Assembly: GCA_022745215.1 (NCBI GenBank)
Contig: JAIIWC010000039.1
Location: forward strand, 1-17,834
Source: Collinsella sp.
GTDB taxonomy: Bacteria; Actinomycetota; Coriobacteriia; Coriobacteriales; Coriobacteriaceae
Direction of reading: 5' to 3'
DNA: 17,834 bases
In this document: positions 1 through 6,670 of the stretch, one piece after another
How positions within the stretch are numbered: the stretch's first letter is position 1
Layout of the letters: every line of letters begins with the position of its first letter
Program-made: the position numbers and the translations under genes
Notes under the pieces: generated by a model
Databases searched by the model: none
The model's input: the letters and a program-made list of their open reading frames with translations, nothing else
Told to the model about the DNA's origin: nothing

Positions 1-140
1 CGTCAGGGAATTGTAATTGATGGTGAAGGTTCAAAGGTTATTTGCAAAGACTAATTTAAAATTCCAGTTTGCTGCACTCGTTCCTAGCAGGGTCCGGGGC
101 AGGCACGCCCCAACAAGAAGCCGTCCCAAAGGGGCAAGAA
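1..140. other. Unassigned AT-rich flank outside the IS remnant
   Basis: No coding region is supported here. The first 80 bases are about 36 percent G+C by hand count, far below the G+C-rich genes to the right, which suggests foreign or non-coding DNA. A small GGGGC/GCCCC inverted repeat lies near 97-112. I see no tRNA, promoter or recognisable gene. Confidence 0.4.
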
Positions 141-167
141 TGGAGACTGCGGACGATTTCTTGGACC
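141..167 (-). repeat. Probable terminal end of an IS3-family element
   Basis: The sequence beginning TGGAGACTGCGGACG and ending near TTGGACC lies just past the transposase stop codon at 169-171. Starting with 5'-TG and sitting directly after orfB is what is expected of an IS3-family (IS150-like) terminal inverted repeat. The partner end is not visible, so this is inferred from position and composition only. Confidence 0.4.
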
Positions 168-168
168 G

Positions 169-398
169 TTACGCGGCCCTTCCCAGCGCGGAGCGGAACT
201 CGGCCGGCGTGCGGCCACCGAGCGCATCGCTGCGCCTCTCCGTATTGTATCGGCCGATCCAGCCCCCCCCCGAGCTCCTCGATGAAGCGGGCGGGGGTCC
301 ATTCCGACCAGTCCCTGCCGTGCCAGAACTCCTTCTTGAGCAGGCCGAAGAAGCCCTCCATCGCCGCGTTGTCCGGGCTGCAGCCCTTGGCGGACTGG
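169..398 (-). pseudogene. IS3-family transposase (OrfB) C-terminal remnant, frameshifted
   Basis: On the minus strand one frame reads KGCSPDNAAMEGFFGLLKKEF, then HGRDWSEWTPARFIEEL. This is the end of the rve/DDE integrase core of IS3-family OrfB, including the conserved glutamate region (AAMEGFFG). The next frame continues WIGRYNTERRSDALGG and TPAEFRSALGRAA to a TAA at 169-171, the usual OrfB C-terminus. The switch happens inside a run of nine C on the plus strand (263-271); removing one base restores a single frame. Homology upstream stops near 398, where an in-frame stop appears, so most of the transposase including the two catalytic aspartates is gone. It cannot be active. The frameshift could also be a homopolymer sequencing error, but the truncation would remain. 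Confidence 0.75.
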
Positions 399-507
399 AT
401 TGGCTACACTGATGTGGACAGTTCCGGGAGGGGCGCAAGAGACGGGAGGGCCGCGTACGCGTTCCTGCGCGAGGGCCGCGGGGAGGGACTGCCTGGGTAC
501 GGCGCCT
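399..507. other. Unassigned G+C-rich junction between two mobile-element fragments
   Basis: This stretch separates the transposase remnant from the recombinase tail and is very rich in G and C. One plus-strand frame (RGARDGRAAYAFLREGRGEG) faintly resembles the start of an IS OrfA helix-turn-helix protein, but it stops at 510-512. I do not consider that sufficient for a gene call. Confidence 0.3.
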
Positions 508-648
508 GTTAACTCGGTCTACGTCTTTGATGACCGGGTCGTACTCAATATCAACTTCACGGATGATGCCAAAACGGTCACCCGTGAGGAAGTGTTCGGT
601 TCGAGTGCTGTGGACAATGTTCCAACATGCTGGGATCGAACTCACTAG
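508..648 (+). pseudogene. C-terminal tail of a large serine recombinase (remnant)
   Basis: The plus frame reads VNSVYVFDDRVVLNINFTDD followed by AKTVTREEVFGSSAVDNVP and a TAG at 646-648. The pattern 'NSVYVFDDRVVL.NF.D..KTVT..EV' is typical of the extreme C-terminus of the resolvase/recombinase family carried by Gram-positive integrative elements. Only about 45 residues remain; the catalytic serine domain is absent, so this is a remnant. Its 3' end overlaps the convergent DUF523 gene by about 70 bases. Such recombinase genes often end close to the element's attachment site, so this may mark an old integration point. The family assignment is from recognition of the motif, without a search. Confidence 0.55.
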
Positions 649-1069
649 CCGGAATCACGCGGTACCCGTGACGCAGCAGCAGGTCGACGAAAACACCGTT
701 GCCCGCGGTGGGCGTACCGCTGAAGGATCCGTCGTAGATATGGCCCACGCCGCACGACGGACTGCGATCCTGCAAGACGCACACAGCAATCTCGGACGGG
801 CCGCCCGCTTGCTCGCACATATCGAGCGCACGTTGAGCGCCCAGACGAAATTCGCGATCGACCGAGATGCCCTCGCAGGTACGAACTTCTCCGTTCACAA
901 TCTCGGACGGCTTGCGCGGCGTGGGCAGGCCCCCAAAGACCTCAGGGCACACCAAGAGAACCTCAGTCCCTGTACGCTCGCAGGCCTCGACCAACTCGCG
1001 ATGATAGTTGTCAAGCCCGTTATACTTGCAGCTCTCGCCCATCAAGCAGGCGCTCACCACGATCTTCAT
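578..1069 (-). CDS. DUF523 family protein (YbbK-like)
   Basis: The 163-residue product starts MKIVVSACLMG, with the paired cysteine motif VSACLMGESCKYNG (residues 5-18), then VCPEVFGGLPTPR (40-52), and RSPSCGVGHIYDGSFSG (102-118) near the end. These are the hallmarks of DUF523, a small cysteine-containing family of unknown function. I chose ATG at 1069 because GAGAGGG (1082-1076) lies six bases upstream; a TTG at 1084 and an ATG at 1075 are alternatives. Usual family length is near 150 residues, so the last 15-20 residues (after PASEFDPSM) look like an extension, and they are encoded on the reverse of the recombinase remnant. A terminator-like hairpin lies just upstream of the SD. Function is unknown; the conserved cysteines might bind a metal or thiol, which is inference only. 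Confidence 0.85.
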   Translation of the reverse strand: MKIVVSACLMGESCKYNGLDNYHRELVEACERTGTEVLLVCPEVFGGLPTPRKPSEIVNGEVRTCEGISVDREFRLGAQRALDMCEQAGGPSEIAVCVLQDRSPSCGVGHIYDGSFSGTPTAGNGVFVDLLLRHGYRVIPASEFDPSMLEHCPQHSNRTLPHG

Positions 1070-1086
1070 TTCCATCCCTCTCAAGC

Positions 1087-1123
1087 AAAACGCCCCATTT
1101 GAGATAGCTGCTCAAATGGGGCG
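1087..1123 (-). terminator. Intrinsic terminator after ftsH
   Basis: CGCCCCATTTGAG (1091-1103) and CTCAAATGGGGCG (1111-1123) form a perfect 13-bp stem with a 7-base loop. On the minus strand it is followed by TTTT (1090-1087). It lies 27 bases past the ftsH stop. The plus side has no T-run, so it serves minus-strand transcripts. It ends only about five bases before the DUF523 SD. Confidence 0.85.
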
Positions 1124-1150
1124 TCGGCGTTTACTGGCTCGACCGCGGCA

Positions 1151-3058
1151 TTACTGTTGCTTGGGCATCAGCGGATTCTCGCGCGTGAGGAGGTTCATGA
1201 ACTCCTCACCCGTGATGGTCTCCTTCTTGTACAGATAACGAGCCAGCTCATGGAGCTTGAACTTGTTCTCCTTGAGGATCTGCAGGGCGCGATCGTGCGC
1301 ATCCTCGATCAGCTTAGCGACAATCGCGTCCACACGCTCGGCCGTACCAGGGGCGCAGGTGAGCGACGTATCCTGATTGAGATACGCGTTCTGCACGGTA
1401 CCGAGCGCCATCATGCCAAACTCGTCGGACATACCAAAGCGCGTCACCATGTTGCGGGCGAGCTTGGTGGCCTGCTCGATATCGTTGGCGGCGCCGGTCG
1501 TCATCTCGCCAAAGATGAGTTCCTCGGCCGCACGGCCACCGCAATAGACGGCGAGCTTGTCCAGGACCTCCTGGCGTGTGGTCAGGAAGCGCTCGTCCTC
1601 CTCCACCTGCATGGTGTAGCCCAGAGCACCGCTCGTGCGCGGTACGATGGTGATCTTCGTGACCGGCGCAGAGCCCTTCTGGCGGGCAGCGACGATAGCA
1701 TGGCCGATCTCGTGATAAGAAACGACCTGCTTCTCGTGGTCGGACAGCACCGTGGACTTGCGCTGCTGGCCGGCAATGACAACCTCCACCGACTCCTCAA
1801 AGTCATCCTGGGTTGCACGCTTGCGACCCTCACGAACGGCGCGCAGAGCGCCCTCGTTGATGATATTGGCCAGGTCGGCGCCCGAGGCACCGGGCGTGGC
1901 GCGGGCAATCGCGGTCAGATCGATCGGCGGCTCGGTCTTCACACTCTTGGCGTGGAGCTCGAGGATGTTCTTACGGCCGGTCAGATCGGGCAACTCGACG
2001 GGGATGCGGCGGTCAAAACGACCGGGGCGCAGTAGAGCGGGATCGAGACTGTCGGGGCGGTTGGTTGCGGCAAGGACAACGATACCCTTGTGGTTATCGA
2101 AGCCATCCATCTCGGTCAGCAACTGATTGAGCGTCTGCTCGCGCTCGTCGTTGCCGCTAAAGCCGCCGCCATCGCGCTTCTTACCGATGGTATCGATCTC
2201 ATCGATAAAGACGATACACGGGGCCTTTTCCTTGGCCTGCTTAAACAGGTCACGAACCTTTGCAGCGCCGCGACCAACAAACATCTCAACGAACTCAGAG
2301 CCCGAAATGCTAAAGAACGGAACACCGGCCTCGCCGGCAACAGCCTTGGCAAGCAGGGTCTTACCGGTACCCGGAGGGCCAACAAGAAGAGCACCGCGCG
2401 GCAGCTTGGCGCCGATCTCCTCGTAGCGCTGCGGCTTCTCCAGAAAGTCGACGACCTCCTTGAGAGACTCCTTGGCCTCTTCCTGGCCGGCGACGTCCTT
2501 AAAGGTCACGCCCACGTCCTTGGAGGCGATCACGCGCGCGCCGGACTTACCCAGTCCGCCGCCGCCAAAACCGCCGCCGCCAAAGTTCATCGACGGGCCG
2601 TCATCGCCCATAGCCTTCTTCATGCGGCGGTTGAGCCACCAACCGATGAGGAAGAAAATCGCCATGGGAAGAATGAGTGTGAGCAGGTAGTAGGTCATCA
2701 AACCCGAGTTTTTATCGGGAACAACCGACTCCAGCGAAGCGCCAGACTCAAGCACGCGATCGGTAAAGCCCGCATCGTTCGGCACACCGGTCGTCTTATA
2801 GGCGATGTTCTCGTCCTCGCCCTTCTTGGTGTAATAAATCGAGTAATCGTCCGTGTTGTACTCGACCTTGTCGACACTCTTCTTATCGAGCGCTTTGACA
2901 AACGTCGAGTAATCGGTCTTCGTAATCTGCTGCGTGTGACCGATGTTGGGGAACAGAACGGTCGAGAGCACGAGGTAGACGACGAAGGCGATGAGCACGT
3001 AGAGGATCATATTCCGTCTACGTTTATTGTCATCCATCTCCATCTGCTTGAACTCCAT
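1151..3058 (-). CDS. ftsH: ATP-dependent zinc metalloprotease FtsH
   Basis: Membrane-anchored AAA+ protease that degrades misassembled membrane proteins and selected soluble regulators. The 635-residue product has two membrane segments (about 17-36 and 122-142) flanking an extracytoplasmic loop. A glycine-rich linker (about 160-170) leads to the AAA domain with Walker A GPPGTGKT (227-234), Walker B IVFIDE (282-287) and the second region of homology ATNRPDSLDPALLRPGRFDR (331-350). The peptidase domain has HEIGH (449-453) and the probable third zinc ligand Asp526 in AANDIEQAT. The usual motif is HEAGH; Ile still fits HExxH. The pore motif reads MFVGRG. No SD precedes ATG 3058; ATG 3043 has GGAG nine bases upstream and may be the true start. 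It is monocistronic, divergent from the adenosyltransferase gene, and ends at a strong terminator. Confidence 0.97.
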   Translation of the reverse strand: MEFKQMEMDDNKRRRNMILYVLIAFVVYLVLSTVLFPNIGHTQQITKTDYSTFVKALDKKSVDKVEYNTDDYSIYYTKKGEDENIAYKTTGVPNDAGFTDRVLESGASLESVVPDKNSGLMTYYLLTLILPMAIFFLIGWWLNRRMKKAMGDDGPSMNFGGGGFGGGGLGKSGARVIASKDVGVTFKDVAGQEEAKESLKEVVDFLEKPQRYEEIGAKLPRGALLVGPPGTGKTLLAKAVAGEAGVPFFSISGSEFVEMFVGRGAAKVRDLFKQAKEKAPCIVFIDEIDTIGKKRDGGGFSGNDEREQTLNQLLTEMDGFDNHKGIVVLAATNRPDSLDPALLRPGRFDRRIPVELPDLTGRKNILELHAKSVKTEPPIDLTAIARATPGASGADLANIINEGALRAVREGRKRATQDDFEESVEVVIAGQQRKSTVLSDHEKQVVSYHEIGHAIVAARQKGSAPVTKITIVPRTSGALGYTMQVEEDERFLTTRQEVLDKLAVYCGGRAAEELIFGEMTTGAANDIEQATKLARNMVTRFGMSDEFGMMALGTVQNAYLNQDTSLTCAPGTAERVDAIVAKLIEDAHDRALQILKENKFKLHELARYLYKKETITGEEFMNLLTRENPLMPKQQ

Positions 3059-3135
3059 CTACTGGGGTTGATAATGCTATCTAGAATACCCAACCGGGAC
3101 GGCGATAAACCGACGCCGGGCACGAAAGGACAGAG
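3059..3135. promoter_or_regulatory. Divergent intergenic region, ftsH and adenosyltransferase promoters
   Basis: These 77 bases separate two divergent genes and must hold or lie close to both promoters. An AT-rich core (3068-3090) contains TAGAAT (3082-3087), five of six matches to a -10 box for the plus strand. I find no convincing -35 partner on either strand. The plus gene has an SD-like AAAGGA about eight bases before its ATG. Confidence 0.35.
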
Positions 3136-3621
3136 ATGGCATCACTGGAAGTCGGCAAGGTTCAAATCTATACGGGCGACGGCAAGGGCAAGACGACGGC
3201 CGCGCTGGGGCTCGCGCTGCGCGCCACGGGCTATGGACTTAACGTGCTTATGCTGCAGTTTGCCAAGAAGCTACACTGCGCCGAGCATGATGCGGCGCCC
3301 CGTTTAGGTCTGCGCATCGTACAAGCCGACCGCGACACGCCCGAAGCCTGTGCCGCACAGATCATGGAGCTAGCACGCGAGCAGATTAGCCAGGTAGACG
3401 TGCTGATCTTGGATGAGCTGGGAGAGGCCATGCGACGAGGCTTTGTGACGCGCGAGGATGTGGAGGGGTTGATCGCGCTGAAGCCTGCCACCACGGAGCT
3501 CGTGCTCACCGGCCGCGGATTACTGCCCCTCGCCGACCTTGCCGACCTAGTAACCGAAATGCGCCCCGTCAAACACTATTTCGACGAAGGACTCCTAGCC
3601 CGCCAAGGCATCGAATACTAG
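3136..3621 (+). CDS. cobO: Cob(I)yrinic acid a,c-diamide / cob(I)alamin adenosyltransferase (CobO/BtuR type)
   Basis: Transfers the 5'-deoxyadenosyl group of ATP to reduced corrinoid, making the adenosylcobalamin form. The 161-residue protein has the family's P-loop GDGKGKTT (14-21) near the N-terminus, a Walker B-like LILDEL (90-95), TGRG (125-128) and the C-terminal signature ADLVTEMRPVKHYFDEG (136-152) followed by ARQGIEY. It is slightly shorter than many CobO/BtuR proteins (about 175-200 residues), with a shortened N-terminus and a shortened region after QFAK. ATG 3136 follows an SD-like AAAGGAC. It stands alone, with no other cobalamin genes in view, which suggests corrinoid salvage rather than a local synthesis cluster. 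The symbol cobO is chosen by family; btuR or cobA would be equally defensible. Confidence 0.85.
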   Translation: MASLEVGKVQIYTGDGKGKTTAALGLALRATGYGLNVLMLQFAKKLHCAEHDAAPRLGLRIVQADRDTPEACAAQIMELAREQISQVDVLILDELGEAMRRGFVTREDVEGLIALKPATTELVLTGRGLLPLADLADLVTEMRPVKHYFDEGLLARQGIEY

Positions 3622-3647
3622 CCATTGCGGACGTCCCCAATGGCTAG
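3618..3647. terminator. Shared hairpin of two convergent genes containing both stop codons
   Basis: CTAGCCATTG (3618-3627) and CAATGGCTAG (3638-3647) form a perfect 10-bp stem around a 10-base loop that itself holds the palindrome GGACGTCC (3629-3636). The TAG of the plus gene (3619-3621) and the TAG of the minus MATE gene (3646-3644) lie in opposite arms. Neither side has a T-run, so function as a bidirectional terminator is inferred. Confidence 0.6.
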
Positions 3648-4993
3648 GCGGTGGCGCGGCCTAGCCAGTTGCCGCTGTGGTGGTAGATGGTGAACATGGT
3701 TGCGGTGATGAGCCAGGTTACGGGGTAGACCAGCAGCAGGTGCTCAAGCGACGGATCGAACGGCATGATCGCAAACACCCAGATCACCCTGAGCACGACG
3801 GTGCCAAAAATCGTGAGCAGCATGGGCTGCAAGCTCACGCCGGCACCGCGAATGGAGCCCGACGCGTTTTCGATAATCGAGAAGATCGCGTAGAACGGCG
3901 CGATAAAATGAAGAATCGTCGTGGTGTACGCCGAAATCGAAGCATCGTCGACAAACAGACGCGACAACGGACCCGAGAACACCAGCAGCACGGCAGACAG
4001 GCCACCAATGAGCATAAATGACAGCACGAGCGACGTATGGTAGCCCTTGCGCATGCGCTCGTAGTTGCGCGCGCCAAAGTTCTGTGCAGAGAACGTGGTG
4101 ATCGACACGCCAAGTGCCTCGGTAACCATCCAGACAATGCCATCCAAACGGCCCGAAAGACCCCACGCCGTGGTGACATCGGCACCAAACGAATTAACCG
4201 ACACCTGAATCAAAACATTGGAAATCGAATACGCAGCAGACTGAAAGCCAAGCGGCAGACCACACGAGATCATGCTCTTACAAATGCCAGGATCAATGCC
4301 GAGTTTTGACAGTGAAAGCCGCCACGCACCCGGTGCGTGCATCATACGAATCACGATCATCGTGGCGTTGGAGCAAATGGTCAGCGCCACCGCGATACCG
4401 CAGCCCAGAGCCTCCATATGAAGCACGGCAACGAAAATGACATCCAGTACCGCATTAACAAGGCAGCCGGAAGCGATGATCACAGCAGGCCCGCGCGTGT
4501 CGCCCACGGCGCGCAGCAATGCCGTTCCCATATTGAGCAGCAGCGCCGCAACCATGGCGGCAAAATAACAACGAGCATAGGCCACGCCCTCGGCCAATAG
4601 TTCTTGCGGCGTGTTCATAAGCACCAGCATGGGCTCAACGAACACTATGCCAAGAATCGAGAAAACGATACCGCCCACCAGCGCGAGCGTCATGGCCGTA
4701 TGGACCGAACGACTCAGTCGCTCATCATCGTGCTGGCCAAAATACTGACCGGTAATGACCGCGCAGCCGGCACCGACGCCGACGCAAAAGCCAATGCAGA
4801 GCTCGGTGAGCACCATCGTGGCTTGAATGCCGCCAAGCGCAAGCTTGCCGCCAAACTGACCGACGATATAGGTGCCGATAAGCGTGTAAGCCTGCTGAAA
4901 AAACGAACTAAAAAAGATGGGAACGCACAGCGACAGCAATTGCTGCCAAATGACACCTTGCGTTACATCGATAGCCGTAGATTTCTTAGCCAC
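3644..4993 (-). CDS. MATE family efflux transporter
   Basis: Multidrug and toxic-compound exporter of the MATE family, driven by Na+ or H+ in known members; substrate unknown here. The 449-residue product is hydrophobic throughout with about twelve membrane segments in two repeats. Typical features are the N-terminal WQQLLSLCVPIFFSSFFQQAY, with the next helix containing GIQATMVLTEL, and the second-repeat GLPLGFQSAAYSISNVLIQ followed by TTFSAQNFGARNYERMRKGY. I place the start at GTG 4993 (VAKKSTAID) because GGGGAGG lies just upstream (5004-4998); an upstream TTG at 5026 has no SD. SD spacing of four bases is short but usable. The gene converges on the adenosyltransferase gene and shares its hairpin. 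The close relation of the family to the NorM/DinF-like subgroups cannot be resolved by eye. Confidence 0.92.
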   Translation of the reverse strand: MAKKSTAIDVTQGVIWQQLLSLCVPIFFSSFFQQAYTLIGTYIVGQFGGKLALGGIQATMVLTELCIGFCVGVGAGCAVITGQYFGQHDDERLSRSVHTAMTLALVGGIVFSILGIVFVEPMLVLMNTPQELLAEGVAYARCYFAAMVAALLLNMGTALLRAVGDTRGPAVIIASGCLVNAVLDVIFVAVLHMEALGCGIAVALTICSNATMIVIRMMHAPGAWRLSLSKLGIDPGICKSMISCGLPLGFQSAAYSISNVLIQVSVNSFGADVTTAWGLSGRLDGIVWMVTEALGVSITTFSAQNFGARNYERMRKGYHTSLVLSFMLIGGLSAVLLVFSGPLSRLFVDDASISAYTTTILHFIAPFYAIFSIIENASGSIRGAGVSLQPMLLTIFGTVVLRVIWVFAIMPFDPSLEHLLLVYPVTWLITATMFTIYHHSGNWLGRATA

Positions 4994-5118
4994 ACGCCCT
5001 CCCCAAAAGCGCACGTCAACCGACAAAACAGCAATTTAAAACCAAAGCCAAAACCAGCTTAGCACCGACTGGCGGCGACCGAAACACCCCGAATCAGAGC
5101 GCGGTACGGAATATCTGC

Positions 5119-6033
5119 CTAGTGATACAAACCCGGCTGGTAGTGGTACTCGTTGCTCACGTGCGGGCACAGCTGCCAAAAGGCGACGGCACTCGCCGCG
5201 GCCACGTTGAGCGAATCAACCCCGTGGGCCATCGGAATGCGCACGGCCTGGTCGCAGCCCGCAATGGTCTTGGCGCCCAGACCGGCACCCTCGGTTCCCA
5301 TAAAGATTGCCAGGCGGTCAATCTCCTGCAGCACGGGATCGTCCAGCGACACCGAATCATCCGTCAGCGCCATCGCGGCACACGAAAAACCAGCATGATG
5401 CAACGACGCCAACCCGTCATGCGGCCACACGCGCGCCTCACTGCCGATACGCGTCCACGGCACCTGAAACACGGTGCCCATGCTCACACGGGCCGAGCGA
5501 CGATACAGCGGATCGCAGCACGTAGGGCTCACCAGAATGCCGTCGACATTGAGAGCGGCAGCCGAGCGGAAAATCGCGCCCACGTTTGTGTGGTCGACAA
5601 TACCCTCGAGCACGCATATGCGCACCGGGCGCTCCCCCGCCGCCTCGACGACGCCGGCCAGGAACTCATCAACCGGAATCTGACGCGGGCGACGAAACGC
5701 CGCGAGCGCACCGCGCGTCACGTTAAAGCCCGTCAACTGCTCCATGAGCTCCATCGAGGCCACGAACACCGGGACCGGACCCGCTCCCTCGCGCACAACC
5801 AGGCGCTCAAACAGCGGCATCATCTGGTCGAGCCAGCGCTCACCCAACAGAAAGCTCACCGGCTCGTATCCGGCGCGCACCGCACGCTCTATGACCTTGG
5901 CACTCTCGGCGATAAAGATGCCCTTTTGCGGCTCCAGCACGCAGCGCAGCTCGCGCTCGGTCAGTCGCACGTAGGCATCGAGCCGCTCGTCCTCGAGCGA
6001 ATCAATTCGCAGAACCTCAACGGCATCAGTCAT
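5119..6033 (-). CDS. SpoU/TrmH family RNA 2'-O-methyltransferase
   Basis: AdoMet-dependent 2'-O-ribose methyltransferase acting on rRNA or tRNA. The 304-residue protein has an N-terminal substrate-binding domain (about 10-120, with RELRCVLEPQKGIFIAESAK) and a C-terminal SPOUT knot domain. All three SpoU motifs are visible: NVGAIFRSAAAL (150-161), FMGTEGAGLG (244-253) and VRIPMAHGVDSLNVAAA (264-280). The arginine of motif 1 and the asparagine of motif 3 are present. The precise nucleotide target cannot be told from sequence. The start at ATG 6033 is the first good ATG but has only a distant purine-rich AAGAAGGG, so expression may be weak or the start slightly different. It lies downstream of thyA-folA on the same strand, after a probable terminator, and upstream of the MATE gene by about 125 bases. 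Confidence 0.92.
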   Translation of the reverse strand: MTDAVEVLRIDSLEDERLDAYVRLTERELRCVLEPQKGIFIAESAKVIERAVRAGYEPVSFLLGERWLDQMMPLFERLVVREGAGPVPVFVASMELMEQLTGFNVTRGALAAFRRPRQIPVDEFLAGVVEAAGERPVRICVLEGIVDHTNVGAIFRSAAALNVDGILVSPTCCDPLYRRSARVSMGTVFQVPWTRIGSEARVWPHDGLASLHHAGFSCAAMALTDDSVSLDDPVLQEIDRLAIFMGTEGAGLGAKTIAGCDQAVRIPMAHGVDSLNVAAASAVAFWQLCPHVSNEYHYQPGLYH

Positions 6034-6079
6034 AGCAGCCAGCCCGCACCCTTCTTACAGCAGCATCAATATCAAACGA

Positions 6080-6098
6080 GGCGACGCTAGGCGCCGCC
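6080..6098 (-). terminator. Probable terminator after thyA-folA
   Basis: On the minus strand GGCGGCGC and GCGTCGCC form an 8-bp stem with a 3-base loop and one internal G-U pair. The plus-strand copy would have an A-C mismatch, so the structure favours the minus transcript. A loose T-rich stretch (CGTTTGATATT) follows. It sits 45 bases past the folA stop. Confidence 0.45.
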
Positions 6099-6142
6099 CC
6101 TCAATCATTCCAACCCGATAATACCGTGGGCAAATAGGAGAT

Positions 6143-6661
6143 TTACGCCTCGATACGACGATACGTCACGAACTCATAATCGAGGCCTTCGTCACCCTCG
6201 CCCGCGGCAATCGTGGCAACCCCTTCGCGCCGCGCAACTTCCCACGCGGGATCGGCGTCCAAGTCGGGAAAGTACGTGTCCACGGGATGGACGCAGTGGT
6301 TATGCGTGACCTCGGCCTCCACGCAGTACGGCAAAAACTGCCGATAGACATCGCCGCCACCGATAACCCACGCAACGGGCTCGTCGGCAACCGCGGCGAG
6401 CGCCTCGCCGATACTATGCACCACGTCGACGCCCTCGGGCGTAAAATCCTCGTCGCGCGTGAGCACGATATTACGACGATTCTTGAGCGGACGTCCACCG
6501 GGAAAACTCAGCAGCGTCTTGCGTCCCATGATGACCGGACAGCCCTTGGTACACGCCACAAAATGGCGCATGTCGGCGCGATTGGACACCACCATGTCGC
6601 CCTCGCACCCAATGCCCCAATCGTCACACACGGCGACGATGGCAGAAAGCTTACACGTCAT
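6143..6661 (-). CDS. folA: Dihydrofolate reductase
   Basis: NADPH-dependent reduction of dihydrofolate to tetrahydrofolate, regenerating the folate oxidised by ThyA. The 172-residue product shows LSAIVAVCDDWGIGCEGDMV (5-24), the catalytic-acid position Asp30 in RADMRHF, the NADPH-binding GCPVIMGRKT (40-49), RPLKNRRNIVLTRD (57-70), VIGGGDVYRQFLP (99-111) and DTYFPDLD (128-135). The conserved tryptophan of the usual LPW motif is replaced (MVVSN), and the Gly of GDTFFP is Val. I chose ATG 6661 because AGGTGG (6672-6667) gives it six-base spacing; a GTG at 6670 immediately after the thyA stop is the alternative, adding three residues. The SD overlaps the thyA stop codon, so translation is probably coupled. 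Confidence 0.95.
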   Translation of the reverse strand: MTCKLSAIVAVCDDWGIGCEGDMVVSNRADMRHFVACTKGCPVIMGRKTLLSFPGGRPLKNRRNIVLTRDEDFTPEGVDVVHSIGEALAAVADEPVAWVIGGGDVYRQFLPYCVEAEVTHNHCVHPVDTYFPDLDADPAWEVARREGVATIAAGEGDEGLDYEFVTYRRIEA

Positions 6662-6670
6662 ATCTGCCAC

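Noticed and set aside
69..512. Overlapping plus-strand open frames over the left edge
   Set aside because: They cover the reverse of the transposase remnant and contain low-complexity, unrecognisable sequence.
2090..3307. Long plus-strand open frame (405 codons) opposite ftsH
   Set aside because: Antisense to a clear FtsH; composition follows the codon structure of ftsH on the other strand and no protein family is recognisable.
4994..5026. TTG at 5026 as MATE start
   Set aside because: No SD upstream, and the extra eleven residues overlap the SD used by GTG 4993.
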